5,544 nucleotides of DNA from Methylococcales bacterium. Its GTDB lineage: Bacteria; Pseudomonadota; Gammaproteobacteria; Methylococcales; UBA1147. The stretch spans positions 1 through 5,544 of the forward strand of contig JANXGZ010000329.1 of assembly GCA_024958995.1 (NCBI GenBank), in the 5' to 3' direction. Below are positions 1-5,544 of this stretch, in pieces. The notes below the pieces were generated by a model. That model did no database searches. It saw only the letters and a program-made list of their open reading frames with translations, and was not told the DNA's origin. Position 1 is the stretch's first letter, and the number at the start of each line of letters is the position of its first letter. The position numbers and the translations under genes are program-made.

Positions 1-1178
1 GTGCCGGGTCTGGCTAGGTAATTCAGTCCTAGTTTGGCGGAGATATGACGCAGAACCGAACTCTTGCCGACCCCTGCGGCACCGGTTACCAGAAATTTTC
101 GTGGATGCAAGCCGCCCCGGTGTACGGTCGCGATAATGCGTTCGGCCACCTCCTGTTGGGTGCCCGCCATGGAAGACGGAATGCTAGGAGCGATTTGGTC
201 GAACGCTGAATCGGTCGCAACAGAAGAAATTAATTGTTCGGTGCCGAGGGTCCTGTTGACCAGGCTGATTCGCGACAAGGCGAAGCGCACTAGATCGAGT
301 CCGGGGTTATCACCATATTGACGTAGAAGTTCTGCGCAAATGAATACGATCGGCGCATCGACTCTTTTCGGTATCTTGATTGATTTATGAGTGCCGCGGA
401 TGAAAACCTGCTGGCTGCTCTCCTCGATCCTGTAGGGTACTGAAAGATCCGATTTTGCCCCTACATCCTGGACAACCGGAGCGACCTCGTTGGACTCTCT
501 GGATTGCTTGAATTGGGCAGCATAATCATTTTCAAGTTCAAGCAACTGAGGATTTCCCCATGCCAGGGCCGGAATAATTTGGTTTTTGCCCCAGTCTCGG
601 TTGCCCTGGCTCAGAAACCGGGCAAAAGAAAAAATAGGAGCCAGGCAAAAGTAGTAGACCTGGTAAAGCCATTTTCCTCCCCGGCTTACAACAGCGGAAC
701 CACCAAAATGGGGTACGGATATGTTTAGAACGCGGCGGGTTCGTAACCACAATGAATCGGTTTTGGTGGGGGTGTTCGGGTTGCTGCGTTCAGCCTGATG
801 TTCGTTAGCTGCGTTAACCAGTAAAGTCTTTACCACCAGTCCGCCGGTGCTATGGGTTACAAATAAAACGTGAGGATAGCCACGAAACTCGGTTTCCAGC
901 CAGGATTTCAGGTCATCGGCAGCCTGCGCGATACTGCAACGATGCCATGGTCGTGAGGGGTATGAGAAAGAAATGGTCGTTAGATCGAGGCCGGCATGTT
1001 CCAGTACCCATTTGGGCATTTGGCGCCAGGTTTTGCGACTGTCACCGAATAGGCCGTGGACGAAAACCAGCAAACAGCGATGATCCTGGTTCTGGCTTAA
1101 TGCTTCAGGCTGACAGCGGTGTATGGAACCGTAGCGGCAAAAGGCTGTCCAGAAATTCTCGTTTTCGCTGTTGGCCAT
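1..1178 (-). CDS. SERAC1/DUF676-like alpha/beta hydrolase fused to a P-loop (STAND/NACHT-like) NTPase, C-terminus outside window
   Basis: The frame is open from ATG at 1178 to base 1 (392 codons, no stop), so the gene is partial at its 3' end. An in-frame TGA lies 13 codons upstream with no other start between, so the ATG is well fixed, although no clear Shine-Dalgarno precedes it. Seen: residues 36-51 give a beta strand and oxyanion segment (LLVFVHGLFGDSRKTW); 104-120 the nucleophile elbow VTHSTGG with Ser110; 150-161 NISVPHFGGS, the equivalent of GTPHxGS; 262-270 GTHKSIKIP, with His264 the likely catalytic His. The acid is uncertain (Glu252 or Glu253 possible). A hydrophobic aromatic stretch at 170-190 may be a lid. 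After a ~70-residue linker comes Walker A GAAGVGKS (366-373). Known: such hydrolases occur as N-terminal effectors on NACHT/NB-ARC proteins in fungi, and STAND proteins act in bacterial phage defence. Inferred: a regulated lipase or esterase effector in a conflict system. Walker B and sensor repeats are not visible, so the NTPase class (STAND or AAA) is open. Confidence 0.85.
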   Translation of the reverse strand, partial: MANSENENFWTAFCRYGSIHRCQPEALSQNQDHRCLLVFVHGLFGDSRKTWRQMPKWVLEHAGLDLTTISFSYPSRPWHRCSIAQAADDLKSWLETEFRGYPHVLFVTHSTGGLVVKTLLVNAANEHQAERSNPNTPTKTDSLWLRTRRVLNISVPHFGGSAVVSRGGKWLYQVYYFCLAPIFSFARFLSQGNRDWGKNQIIPALAWGNPQLLELENDYAAQFKQSRESNEVAPVVQDVGAKSDLSVPYRIEESSQQVFIRGTHKSIKIPKRVDAPIVFICAELLRQYGDNPGLDLVRFALSRISLVNRTLGTEQLISSVATDSAFDQIAPSIPSSMAGTQQEVAERIIATVHRGGLHPRKFLVTGAAGVGKSSVLRHISAKLGLNYLARPG

Positions 1179-1395
1179 GTATTTAAGCAGGAAAGAGTCA
1201 TCTTCGATGGATCAGATTCTATCTTAAACGTGGAGCATTGGTGCAGCGAGTCAGTCGCAGAGGAAGGATTTTTTTAAAGGGCAACTGATATCCCAGCATC
1301 GCCGGTCAAGATTGACACCATCGGGCATCACGCCATTTCAGTATCCCGCTTGATCTAGATTTGAAACCTGAAACTGGGTCGGTGGGACTGTGGAT

Positions 1396-1425
1396 AAAAA
1401 AAGGCTTCACCGAAGTGAAGCCTTT
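1396..1425 (-). terminator. Intrinsic (Rho-independent) terminator for the NTF2-like gene
   Basis: Read on the minus strand, the stem AAAGGCTTCAC (plus 1415-1425) pairs perfectly with GTGAAGCCTTT (1400-1410) around a stable TTCG tetraloop (1411-1414), and the sequence runs into seven T residues (1396-1402). The stem is 11 bp with a GC-containing core. On the plus strand only three T follow, so it is mainly a minus-strand terminator. It lies about 90 bases past the stop of the NTF2-like gene and separates it transcriptionally from the hydrolase-NTPase gene downstream. Confidence 0.9.
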
Positions 1426-1470
1426 AAAGGGAGGAAAACTCAACGTTTGGAGGTGAGTTAGTTACTTCTG

Positions 1471-1480
1471 AGGGGCCCCT
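1471..1480. repeat. 10-bp perfect palindrome AGGGGCCCCT in the 3' tail
   Basis: The decamer AGGGGCCCCT is its own reverse complement and does not extend further on either side. Nearby, AACTCA (1437-1442) and TGAGTT (1454-1459) form a second short inverted repeat. Both lie between the stop of the NTF2-like gene and its terminator. They could fold in the mRNA tail, but a loopless 10-mer cannot make a normal hairpin. No function is assigned. Confidence 0.4.
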
Positions 1481-1513
1481 AGCATTCCGTGCCGGAGCCT
1501 TGAGCGCTATTCT

Positions 1514-1969
1514 TTAGTTCCAGCGCTGCACTTGCGCTTTCCACGAACCGTCACTTTGCCGAACCAGTACATTGGTCACTTTCCCGTCGTAACTGTGTAC
1601 AGCCGAGCCATATGGCGTAGAGTTCAGACCGTTACGGGCCGACCATTTCGCGGCAAGAACGATCTTGTTGCTGGATTTCTGGATTCCTTCAATGTCGAAA
1701 GAATAGTCACCGCTTTGGGTATCGAAAACCAGCTTCCAGAATGACCGAATCGAATTACGGGTTTGCGAAACCTGACCGTTGGACTGGAGTACCATCGCCT
1801 TGTCTGTGTACAGAGCCATGACCTGTTCGACATCACGTTGTTTCAGGGCCTGGTTCCACTGGTCAATGTTTGATCCCGCGATGGAAGCCAACGAATCAGC
1901 GGTTGCCGGCGGAGTTCCACCCAGCGCCAGAAGACCCAACAATAGAAGGTTAAAAAATTTGTTTTCCAT
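1514..1969 (-). CDS. Exported SnoaL/DUF4440-type NTF2-like protein
   Basis: A 151-residue protein. Residues 1-24 look like a Sec signal peptide: Lys4, the hydrophobic run LLLLGLLALGG, then a PATA|D cleavage site near 24/25. The mature part matches the small NTF2-like fold seen in SnoaL/DUF4440 proteins. A first helix (about 32-46, with WNQALKQRDVEQVMALYTDKAMV following the usual pattern) leads into beta strands containing FDIEGIQ, KIVLAAKWSA, VTNVLVRQ, and the typical ending DGSWKAQVQRW. Proteins of this type are cone-shaped ligand-binding or enzyme scaffolds. Function cannot be read from the fold, and no catalytic set is recognised. GGAG (1977-1980) sits 7 bases before the ATG, a good ribosome site that supports this start. 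It is divergent from the LysR-type gene, which may regulate it, and carries its own terminator, so it is probably monocistronic. The protein would act in the periplasm. Confidence 0.85.
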   Translation of the reverse strand: MENKFFNLLLLGLLALGGTPPATADSLASIAGSNIDQWNQALKQRDVEQVMALYTDKAMVLQSNGQVSQTRNSIRSFWKLVFDTQSGDYSFDIEGIQKSSNKIVLAAKWSARNGLNSTPYGSAVHSYDGKVTNVLVRQSDGSWKAQVQRWN

Positions 1970-2000
1970 AAGAAAACTCCGAAAAATTTATGTTGGGCGC

Positions 2001-2029
2001 AGTATAGGTAAGCTCTTTTGTGTTGACAA
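2001..2029 (-). promoter_or_regulatory. Sigma-70 promoter of the NTF2-like gene
   Basis: Read on the minus strand: -35 TTGTCA (plus 2024-2029), a 17-base spacer, and -10 TATACT (plus 2001-2006). Each box matches consensus at five of six positions with ideal spacing. The predicted transcript would start near 1995, about 25 bases before the ATG at 1969. The -35 box overlaps that of the divergent lysR-type promoter. Confidence 0.75.
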
Positions 2030-2052
2030 TACTCATATAATGAAAATACTAT
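2023..2052 (+). promoter_or_regulatory. Sigma-70 promoter of the LysR-type gene
   Basis: A perfect -35 TTGACA (2023-2028) is followed by 18 bases and TACTAT (2047-2052) as -10. Transcription would start near 2059, about 20 bases before the ATG. A perfect TATAAT also occurs at 2036-2041, but the hexamer 17 bases upstream of it (CTCTTT) is a poor -35, so it is the second choice. AATACT is repeated directly at 2028-2033 and 2045-2050, and AGTAT (2001-2005) is its inverted form. These could be regulator half-sites, though that is only a guess. Confidence 0.65.
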
Positions 2053-2066
2053 TTCCTAAAAGGAAA
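2052..2066. repeat. Perfect inverted repeat TTTCCT-AAA-AGGAAA in the lysR leader
   Basis: TTTCCT (2052-2057) and AGGAAA (2061-2066) are exact reverse complements with a 3-base centre. The repeat sits across the predicted transcription start of the LysR-type gene and just before its AAAGG ribosome site (2068-2072). It could be an operator for the regulator itself. As an AT-rich 6-bp stem it would be a weak RNA hairpin. Confidence 0.5.
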
Positions 2067-2077
2067 CAAAGGCGAGT

Positions 2078-2995
2078 ATGGACAAGATTACGGGGATGAC
2101 GATCTTTACCCGGGTTGCAAAATTGGGAAGCTTCACAGCCGCGGCAGATGAACTGTCGATGTCAAGGGCAATGGTCTCCAAGCACATCATGAGCCTTGAA
2201 AACCGCCTTGGAATACGTCTGTTGAACCGCACCACACGTCGTCTCAGCCTGACCGAGGTTGGCCGGGCTTATCTCGAACGGTGTCTGGTGATTCTTGAAG
2301 AAATCGAGGAAACAGAAGCATCCGTGACCCAGTTGCAATCGGAACCAAAGGGTATCCTGCGCATTTCCGCACCGCCTTTTTTTGGCTCAAAGCAACTGGT
2401 GCCCGCGATTATTGAATACGGTCGCCAGTTTCCCGACGTGCAGTTTGAACTCATTCTCCACGGTGGCCTGGTCGACATGATCGAGGAAAACATTGACTTA
2501 GCCATTCGGTTGGACGACCTTCGTGACTCCAGCCTTGTCGCCCGTAACGTGGGCTTGTCCAAGCTGATCCTGTGCGGTTCACCCGACTATTTCCGAAAAA
2601 ACGGAGTGCCTTCCGATCCAGAAGAGCTCAACCAGCATAACTGCCTAGTCAGTACAACGCTGCCGCCAGGCGCCATCTGGAGTTTCCGGGACGGGGAAAC
2701 AGAAAAGAAAATCCGAGTCGAAGGTTCGTTACAATCCAATATTGCGGGCGCGATTCGATCCGCGGTGATTGGGGGAATGGGCTTGGCTATCCTGCCTTCC
2801 TATATGGTCGGTGAAGAACTCCGTAAAGGCCTTCTGCAGCAAGCTCTTACCGAACAATTATTGGCATCGGTCGCAATTCAGGCAGTGTACCCGCACCGTA
2901 AGTTCCTGTCGGCAAAAGTTAGCACCTTCGTCAATTTTCTTGCCCGAAGGCTGGCACCACAGCCATCCTGGGACCCTTGGCTAAACAAAGCCTGA
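2078..2995 (+). CDS. LysR-family transcriptional regulator
   Basis: 305 residues, the usual length for the family. The N-terminal winged helix-turn-helix covers about residues 3-62: MTIFTRVAKLGSFTAAADEL, then the recognition helix MSRAMVSKHIMSLENRLG, and the wing RLLNRTTRRLSLTEVG. A linker helix (about 63-90, rich in Glu) precedes the two-lobed effector-binding domain (about 92-290), which opens with the typical GILRISAPPFFG and contains ENIDLAIRLDDLRDSSLVARNVG and GMGLAILPSYMV. These features resemble the CrgA/DsdC-like branch, but the ligand cannot be named. The ATG at 2078 has AAAGG 5 bases upstream and places the HTH at the normal distance from the N-terminus. It is divergently transcribed from the NTF2-like gene across a 108-base spacer, so by family habit that gene is the prime regulatory target, with autoregulation likely. 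It is not obviously in an operon with the Sel1 gene 143 bases downstream, which has its own promoter candidate. Confidence 0.95.
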   Translation: MDKITGMTIFTRVAKLGSFTAAADELSMSRAMVSKHIMSLENRLGIRLLNRTTRRLSLTEVGRAYLERCLVILEEIEETEASVTQLQSEPKGILRISAPPFFGSKQLVPAIIEYGRQFPDVQFELILHGGLVDMIEENIDLAIRLDDLRDSSLVARNVGLSKLILCGSPDYFRKNGVPSDPEELNQHNCLVSTTLPPGAIWSFRDGETEKKIRVEGSLQSNIAGAIRSAVIGGMGLAILPSYMVGEELRKGLLQQALTEQLLASVAIQAVYPHRKFLSAKVSTFVNFLARRLAPQPSWDPWLNKA

Positions 2996-3068
2996 ACTAT
3001 TGCCAGGATGTTGCTGCCGGTGATCACAGTGAATCCGAAACCGAACGGCGACAAAGTCCATTGTGGTC

Positions 3069-3098
3069 ATGACGGATCAACGGTATATCCTTTATACT
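3069..3098 (+). promoter_or_regulatory. Candidate sigma-70 promoter of the Sel1-repeat gene
   Basis: -10 TATACT (3093-3098) is a five-of-six match. ATGACG (3069-3074), 18 bases upstream, keeps the TGAC core of the -35 consensus. A transcript from about 3105 would have a leader of some 33 bases. No clear terminator for the LysR-type gene is seen in 2996-3060, so read-through is also possible. Confidence 0.5.
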
Positions 3099-3138
3099 AG
3101 CCCTCCTTCATTACTGACCCGATTAGACTAATTTTCTG

Positions 3139-3726
3139 ATGAAAAGCCGATTTATCTCGCTAGTGCTCATGGCCCTTTGCTCATCGGTAGCCTTGGCAAA
3201 CTGTTACGACAAGAAAGCCTCCCCGGATTCGAATTACCAGCGCTGCAGCCAGGAAGCGCTGAAGGGTGATTCCATCGCCCAATATTACATGGCACAGATG
3301 TATCGAAAGGGCGACGGAGTGGCTAAAGACGAGAAGGAGGCATTGAGATGGTATCGCAAGGCTGCGGCACAGAAAAACCGCCTGGCACAGTACAACCTTG
3401 GATGGATGTACGACACCGGCGAGGGTGTTGAGGCCAATCCGGAAGAGGCCATTGACTGGTACGGCGAAGCTGCAAAGCAGGGTGACCAGTATGCTCCGTA
3501 CAATATCGGGTTTCTCTATTACACCGGGACCGGTGTAACAGTGGATTTCGCCAAAGCTCAGTTCTGGTTCCTGGTTGCGCGCCTGAACGGCAATCCAAAA
3601 GTCGACAGATGGCTCAAGAAGAATATCGCAAGAATGTCGGATGAGCAGAAAAACCAGGCAATCGCTTTATTCGAGGTATGGAAAGCAGAACATCCGCCCG
3701 TCGAACTCAGCGAATCGGCTCCATAG
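3139..3726 (+). CDS. Exported Sel1-repeat (SLR/TPR-like) protein
   Basis: 195 residues. Residues 1-20 form a signal peptide (Lys2/Arg4, hydrophobic FISLVLMAL, then SVALA|N). There is no lipobox, so a soluble periplasmic protein is expected. Three Sel1-like helical repeats follow at about 43-78, 79-114 and 115-150. Each shows the family signature: AQYYMAQMYRKGDGV with EALRWYRKAA; AQYNLGWMYDTGEGV with EAIDWYGEAA; and APYNIGFLYYTGTGV with KAQFWFLVA. A C-terminal helix (about 153-185) caps the solenoid. Cys22 and Cys36 lie in the segment before the repeats and could form a disulfide after export. SLR solenoids bind partner proteins, and bacterial examples are often adaptors in envelope signalling or stress. 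No partner is evident from the neighbours. No strong Shine-Dalgarno precedes the ATG, but it is the start that gives a proper signal peptide. The gene converges on queF, 39 bases away. Confidence 0.92.
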   Translation: MKSRFISLVLMALCSSVALANCYDKKASPDSNYQRCSQEALKGDSIAQYYMAQMYRKGDGVAKDEKEALRWYRKAAAQKNRLAQYNLGWMYDTGEGVEANPEEAIDWYGEAAKQGDQYAPYNIGFLYYTGTGVTVDFAKAQFWFLVARLNGNPKVDRWLKKNIARMSDEQKNQAIALFEVWKAEHPPVELSESAP

Positions 3727-3765
3727 GGCCGAACGGTCCATTCGATTCGCAGCCGTGAAAGGCGT

Positions 3766-4128
3766 TCAGTCCTGCCTTTTCCCGTGTTCGGCAATCACGG
3801 TTGTATAGATGCCGCCGCGCACGTTGAAATCAGCGGAAACTTTCATGTACTTGGGCGAACAGGCTGCGACCATGTCGTCTAGGATCCGGTTGGTGACGGC
3901 TTCGTGGAACGCACCCTGGTCGCGAAAGGACCACATGTAGAGCTTGATCGATTTCAGCTCAACGCAGAGAATATACGGTCTGTACTCGATGGAAACGGTG
4001 GCGAAATCGGGCTGTCCGGTAACCGGACACAAGCAGGTAAATTCAGGAACCTGGATGCGGATTGTATAATCCCGGCCAGGCTTCGGATTTTCAAAGGTTT
4101 CGAGGTTCAAAGACGGTTCTATCGACAT
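3766..4128 (-). CDS. queF: NADPH-dependent 7-cyano-7-deazaguanine (preQ0) reductase, short type
   Basis: QueF reduces the nitrile of preQ0 to the aminomethyl group of preQ1, the last step before insertion into tRNA by Tgt in queuosine biosynthesis; it acts in the cytoplasm. The 120-residue product is a short, single-domain (YkvM-type) QueF rather than the longer YqcD type. Seen: LETFENPKPGRDYTI near the N-terminus; FTCLCPVTGQPDF with catalytic Cys34 and Asp41; the family motif ELKSIKLY (57-64); and FRDQGAFHE with His75 and Glu76 for substrate binding. All key residues are present. The start was set at ATG 4128 because family members begin a few residues before LETF. The longer frame from 4245 adds 39 residues with no family likeness and would run over the smc start codon. 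No clear Shine-Dalgarno was seen. It is divergent from smc and convergent with the Sel1 gene. No other queuosine gene is in the window. Confidence 0.93.
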   Translation of the reverse strand: MSIEPSLNLETFENPKPGRDYTIRIQVPEFTCLCPVTGQPDFATVSIEYRPYILCVELKSIKLYMWSFRDQGAFHEAVTNRILDDMVAACSPKYMKVSADFNVRGGIYTTVIAEHGKRQD

Positions 4129-4229
4129 GACTGCAGGGATGACAATGGTAAGATGGAAACTAGGCCTTGTATGAGCGATAGTTCCGTTCCTTTCTTTTCC
4201 GCAATCAGTCCGATCATCTACGCTTTCCA
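4129..4229. other. Divergent spacer between queF and smc
   Basis: About 101 bases must carry start signals for two genes reading apart. No consensus promoter pair stands out on either strand: ATGACA (4139-4144) resembles a plus-strand -35 but lacks a well-placed -10. No riboswitch-like structure was recognised, although preQ1 switches control this pathway in some bacteria. Confidence 0.4.
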
Positions 4230-5544
4230 GTGCGACTGACAACAATCAAGCTTTCCGGCTTCAAGTCCTTCGTTGACCCTGTATCGATTCCGGTCAACGA
4301 CAACTTGGTTGGCATCGTAGGACCAAACGGATGCGGCAAATCGAATATTATAGACGCGGTTCGCTGGGTGATGGGGGAAAGTTCTGCCAAGCATTTGCGC
4401 GGCGGCACCATGGCCGATGTCATCTTCAACGGTTCATCGTCCCGCAAACCCATCGGGTTGGCGTCTGTCGAGCTCATCTTTGATAACAGTAGGGCAGTGC
4501 AGGGCGGTATGTATTCCGGCTACAGCAGCATCGCCATCAGACGCCAAGTTTCCCGCGATGGCCTCTCGGTTTACATGCTGAACGGGGCCAAGTGCCGGCG
4601 CAAGGACATCAAAGATATTTTTCTTGGTACCGGACTCGGTTCTCGAAGCTACGCCATTATTGAACAAGGAACCATCTCGCGACTGGTCGATGCGAAACCG
4701 GAAGACCTACGGATCGTGATCGAGGAGGCTGCAGGAATCTCGAAGTACAAGGACCGGCGACATGACACCGAAATCCGCATCCGACATACCCGGGAGAATC
4801 TCGAGCGACTAGCTGACCTACGCGAGGAAATCGAAAAGCAGCTTCATCACCTGAAGCGGCAAGCCACTAAGGCGGCTACATTCAAGCAACTGAAGGCACA
4901 GGAACGGCAGTACCGGACTGAATTGCTTGCCATTCGCTGGGATGCCTTCGATCAACAGGTGTCACGTTACGACGACCTCATTCGGGCAGAAAAACAGAAT
5001 CTTGATAATGCACTGAACGAACAATCTGCGCTGGACAGAAAAATTGCCAGCTACCGGAAAAAGCAGGTCGAGCACCAACAGTCGGTGAACACGATCCAGG
5101 CCGAACTCTATGCGGCGGGCGGGGATCTCGGCCGAGTCGAGGAATCCATCCGGTCGTGCAACAGGAACCGTGAAGACATCGAAGCAGAACTCAGTCGCCT
5201 GCGTTCAGACAACCAGCGGGCCTTGAATGAACTCGAGCACGACAAACAACAGCTGGAACAGGTCAGGCAAAGTATCGGCTTTTCAATCGAAAGCACGGCA
5301 CAGGCGCAGGCACTGGAAAGGATAGCGATAAGGTTGCGGGACCAAGCCGAGCAGCTCAGTCGCAAACATCAGGAACAGATCGAAAGGGTCAAAACCTGCC
5401 TGGCAGTGGAGTCCGAAAGGGTAAGAACGGAACAGGATCAGGCCACACGAATGACCGGCCACAATCGTACACTGACTAGTCGGAAAGAACGTCTTCTGGA
5501 AGAAATGGACGAACTGCGTCAAGTCAATCTGTTTGATGAAATCA
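4230..5544 (+). CDS. smc: Chromosome segregation protein Smc, N-terminal part (cut by right edge)
   Basis: Smc is the ATPase of bacterial condensin, which with ScpA/ScpB kleisin partners extrudes loops and organises the nucleoid. The 438 codons in the window are the N-terminal head and the start of the coiled coil; full-length Smc is about 1,150-1,200 residues, so over half lies outside. Seen: N-terminal MRLTTIKLSGFKSFVDP; Walker A GPNGCGKS (31-38) followed by NIIDAVRWVMGE; SSAKHLRG (51-58), the R-loop region; the Q-loop in YAIIEQGTIS (Gln146); and EEAAGISKYKDRR (165-177) leading into the arm. From about 178 on the sequence is long, charged, Gln/Glu/Arg-rich coiled coil. The start is GTG at 4230, chosen because it gives the conserved MRLT N-terminus; the ribosome site before it is weak. 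Hinge, returning coil, signature motif and Walker B are outside the window. Confidence 0.95.
   Translation, partial: MRLTTIKLSGFKSFVDPVSIPVNDNLVGIVGPNGCGKSNIIDAVRWVMGESSAKHLRGGTMADVIFNGSSSRKPIGLASVELIFDNSRAVQGGMYSGYSSIAIRRQVSRDGLSVYMLNGAKCRRKDIKDIFLGTGLGSRSYAIIEQGTISRLVDAKPEDLRIVIEEAAGISKYKDRRHDTEIRIRHTRENLERLADLREEIEKQLHHLKRQATKAATFKQLKAQERQYRTELLAIRWDAFDQQVSRYDDLIRAEKQNLDNALNEQSALDRKIASYRKKQVEHQQSVNTIQAELYAAGGDLGRVEESIRSCNRNREDIEAELSRLRSDNQRALNELEHDKQQLEQVRQSIGFSIESTAQAQALERIAIRLRDQAEQLSRKHQEQIERVKTCLAVESERVRTEQDQATRMTGHNRTLTSRKERLLEEMDELRQVNLFDEI

Larger units (their letters stand above)
1179..1513. other. Gene-free stretch between two minus-strand genes
   Basis: No convincing coding frame is seen on either strand. 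The part nearest 1513 is the 3' tail of the NTF2-like gene and ends in the intrinsic terminator at 1396-1425. The remaining ~217 bases (1179-1395) must hold the promoter of the hydrolase-NTPase gene. No strong sigma-70 pair stands out: reading on the minus strand there is an AT-rich TTTAAGATAGAAT segment (about 1217-1229) that could supply a -10 box, but its -35 partner is poor. Confidence 0.6.

Noticed and set aside
538..750. 70-codon minus-strand frame in another phase of the hydrolase gene
   Set aside because: The alternative phase carries the hydrolase continuously through this region, so there is no frameshift and no second gene.
947..1186. 79-codon plus-strand open frame
   Set aside because: It lies antisense to the well-supported hydrolase domain, has no recognisable motif and is a shadow frame.
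1471..1480. AGGGGCCCCT palindrome as a terminator
   Set aside because: It has no loop and no following T-run; the real terminator is at 1396-1425.
1779..2099. 106-codon plus-strand frame running into the lysR start
   Set aside because: It is antisense to the NTF2-like gene and crosses both promoters; it has no domain likeness.
3139..3204. Possible lipoprotein signal in the Sel1-repeat protein (Cys14 or Cys22)
   Set aside because: Neither cysteine has a proper lipobox: Leu precedes Cys14 and Asn precedes Cys22. A normal signal peptidase I site after ALA fits better.
3904..4239. 111-codon plus-strand frame before smc
   Set aside because: It is antisense to queF, where the catalytic motifs lie on the minus strand. 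It ends just after the smc GTG in a different phase.
5108..5522. Minus-strand frames opposite the smc coiled coil
   Set aside because: They are shadows of the continuous smc frame and show only biased Ser/Cys/Leu composition.

Overview
The window reads as chromosomal DNA from a gammaproteobacterium. The best evidence is the smc gene at the right edge: its N-terminus (VGIVGPNGCGKS, then the VRWVMGESSAKHLRG stretch) closely resembles gammaproteobacterial Smc. No genus can be named from the sequence alone.

Left part (1-1178, minus strand): a long reading frame enters from beyond the left edge and starts with ATG at 1178. It is open for 392 codons. The N-terminal ~285 residues form a SERAC1/DUF676-type alpha/beta hydrolase, with oxyanion segment HGLFGDSRKTW, nucleophile elbow HSTGG and a late catalytic-His segment GTHKSIKIP. 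It is followed in the same frame by a P-loop, GAAGVGKS, just before the window ends. A lipase-like effector joined to a signalling-type NTPase is the architecture of STAND/NLR-like conflict proteins. This is the most interesting object here, and its sensor half lies outside the window.

Middle (1179-2995): a ~335-base gene-free stretch holds a strong minus-strand intrinsic terminator (1396-1425). Next come a small exported NTF2-like protein (minus, 1514-1969) and a divergent LysR-family regulator (plus, 2078-2995). They share a 108-base spacer in which two good sigma-70 promoters point away from each other and overlap at their -35 boxes. This suggests that the regulator controls its neighbour.

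Right part (3139-5544): an exported Sel1-repeat protein (plus), then queF, the NADPH-dependent preQ0 reductase of queuosine biosynthesis (minus, convergent with the Sel1 gene). Divergent from queF is the 5' part of smc (plus, GTG start at 4230), which runs off the right edge. queF and smc are housekeeping genes, the Sel1, NTF2-like and LysR genes look like ordinary envelope or regulatory functions, and the hydrolase-NTPase fusion looks like accessory content. No tRNA, rRNA, CRISPR array, transposase or insertion-sequence end was seen.
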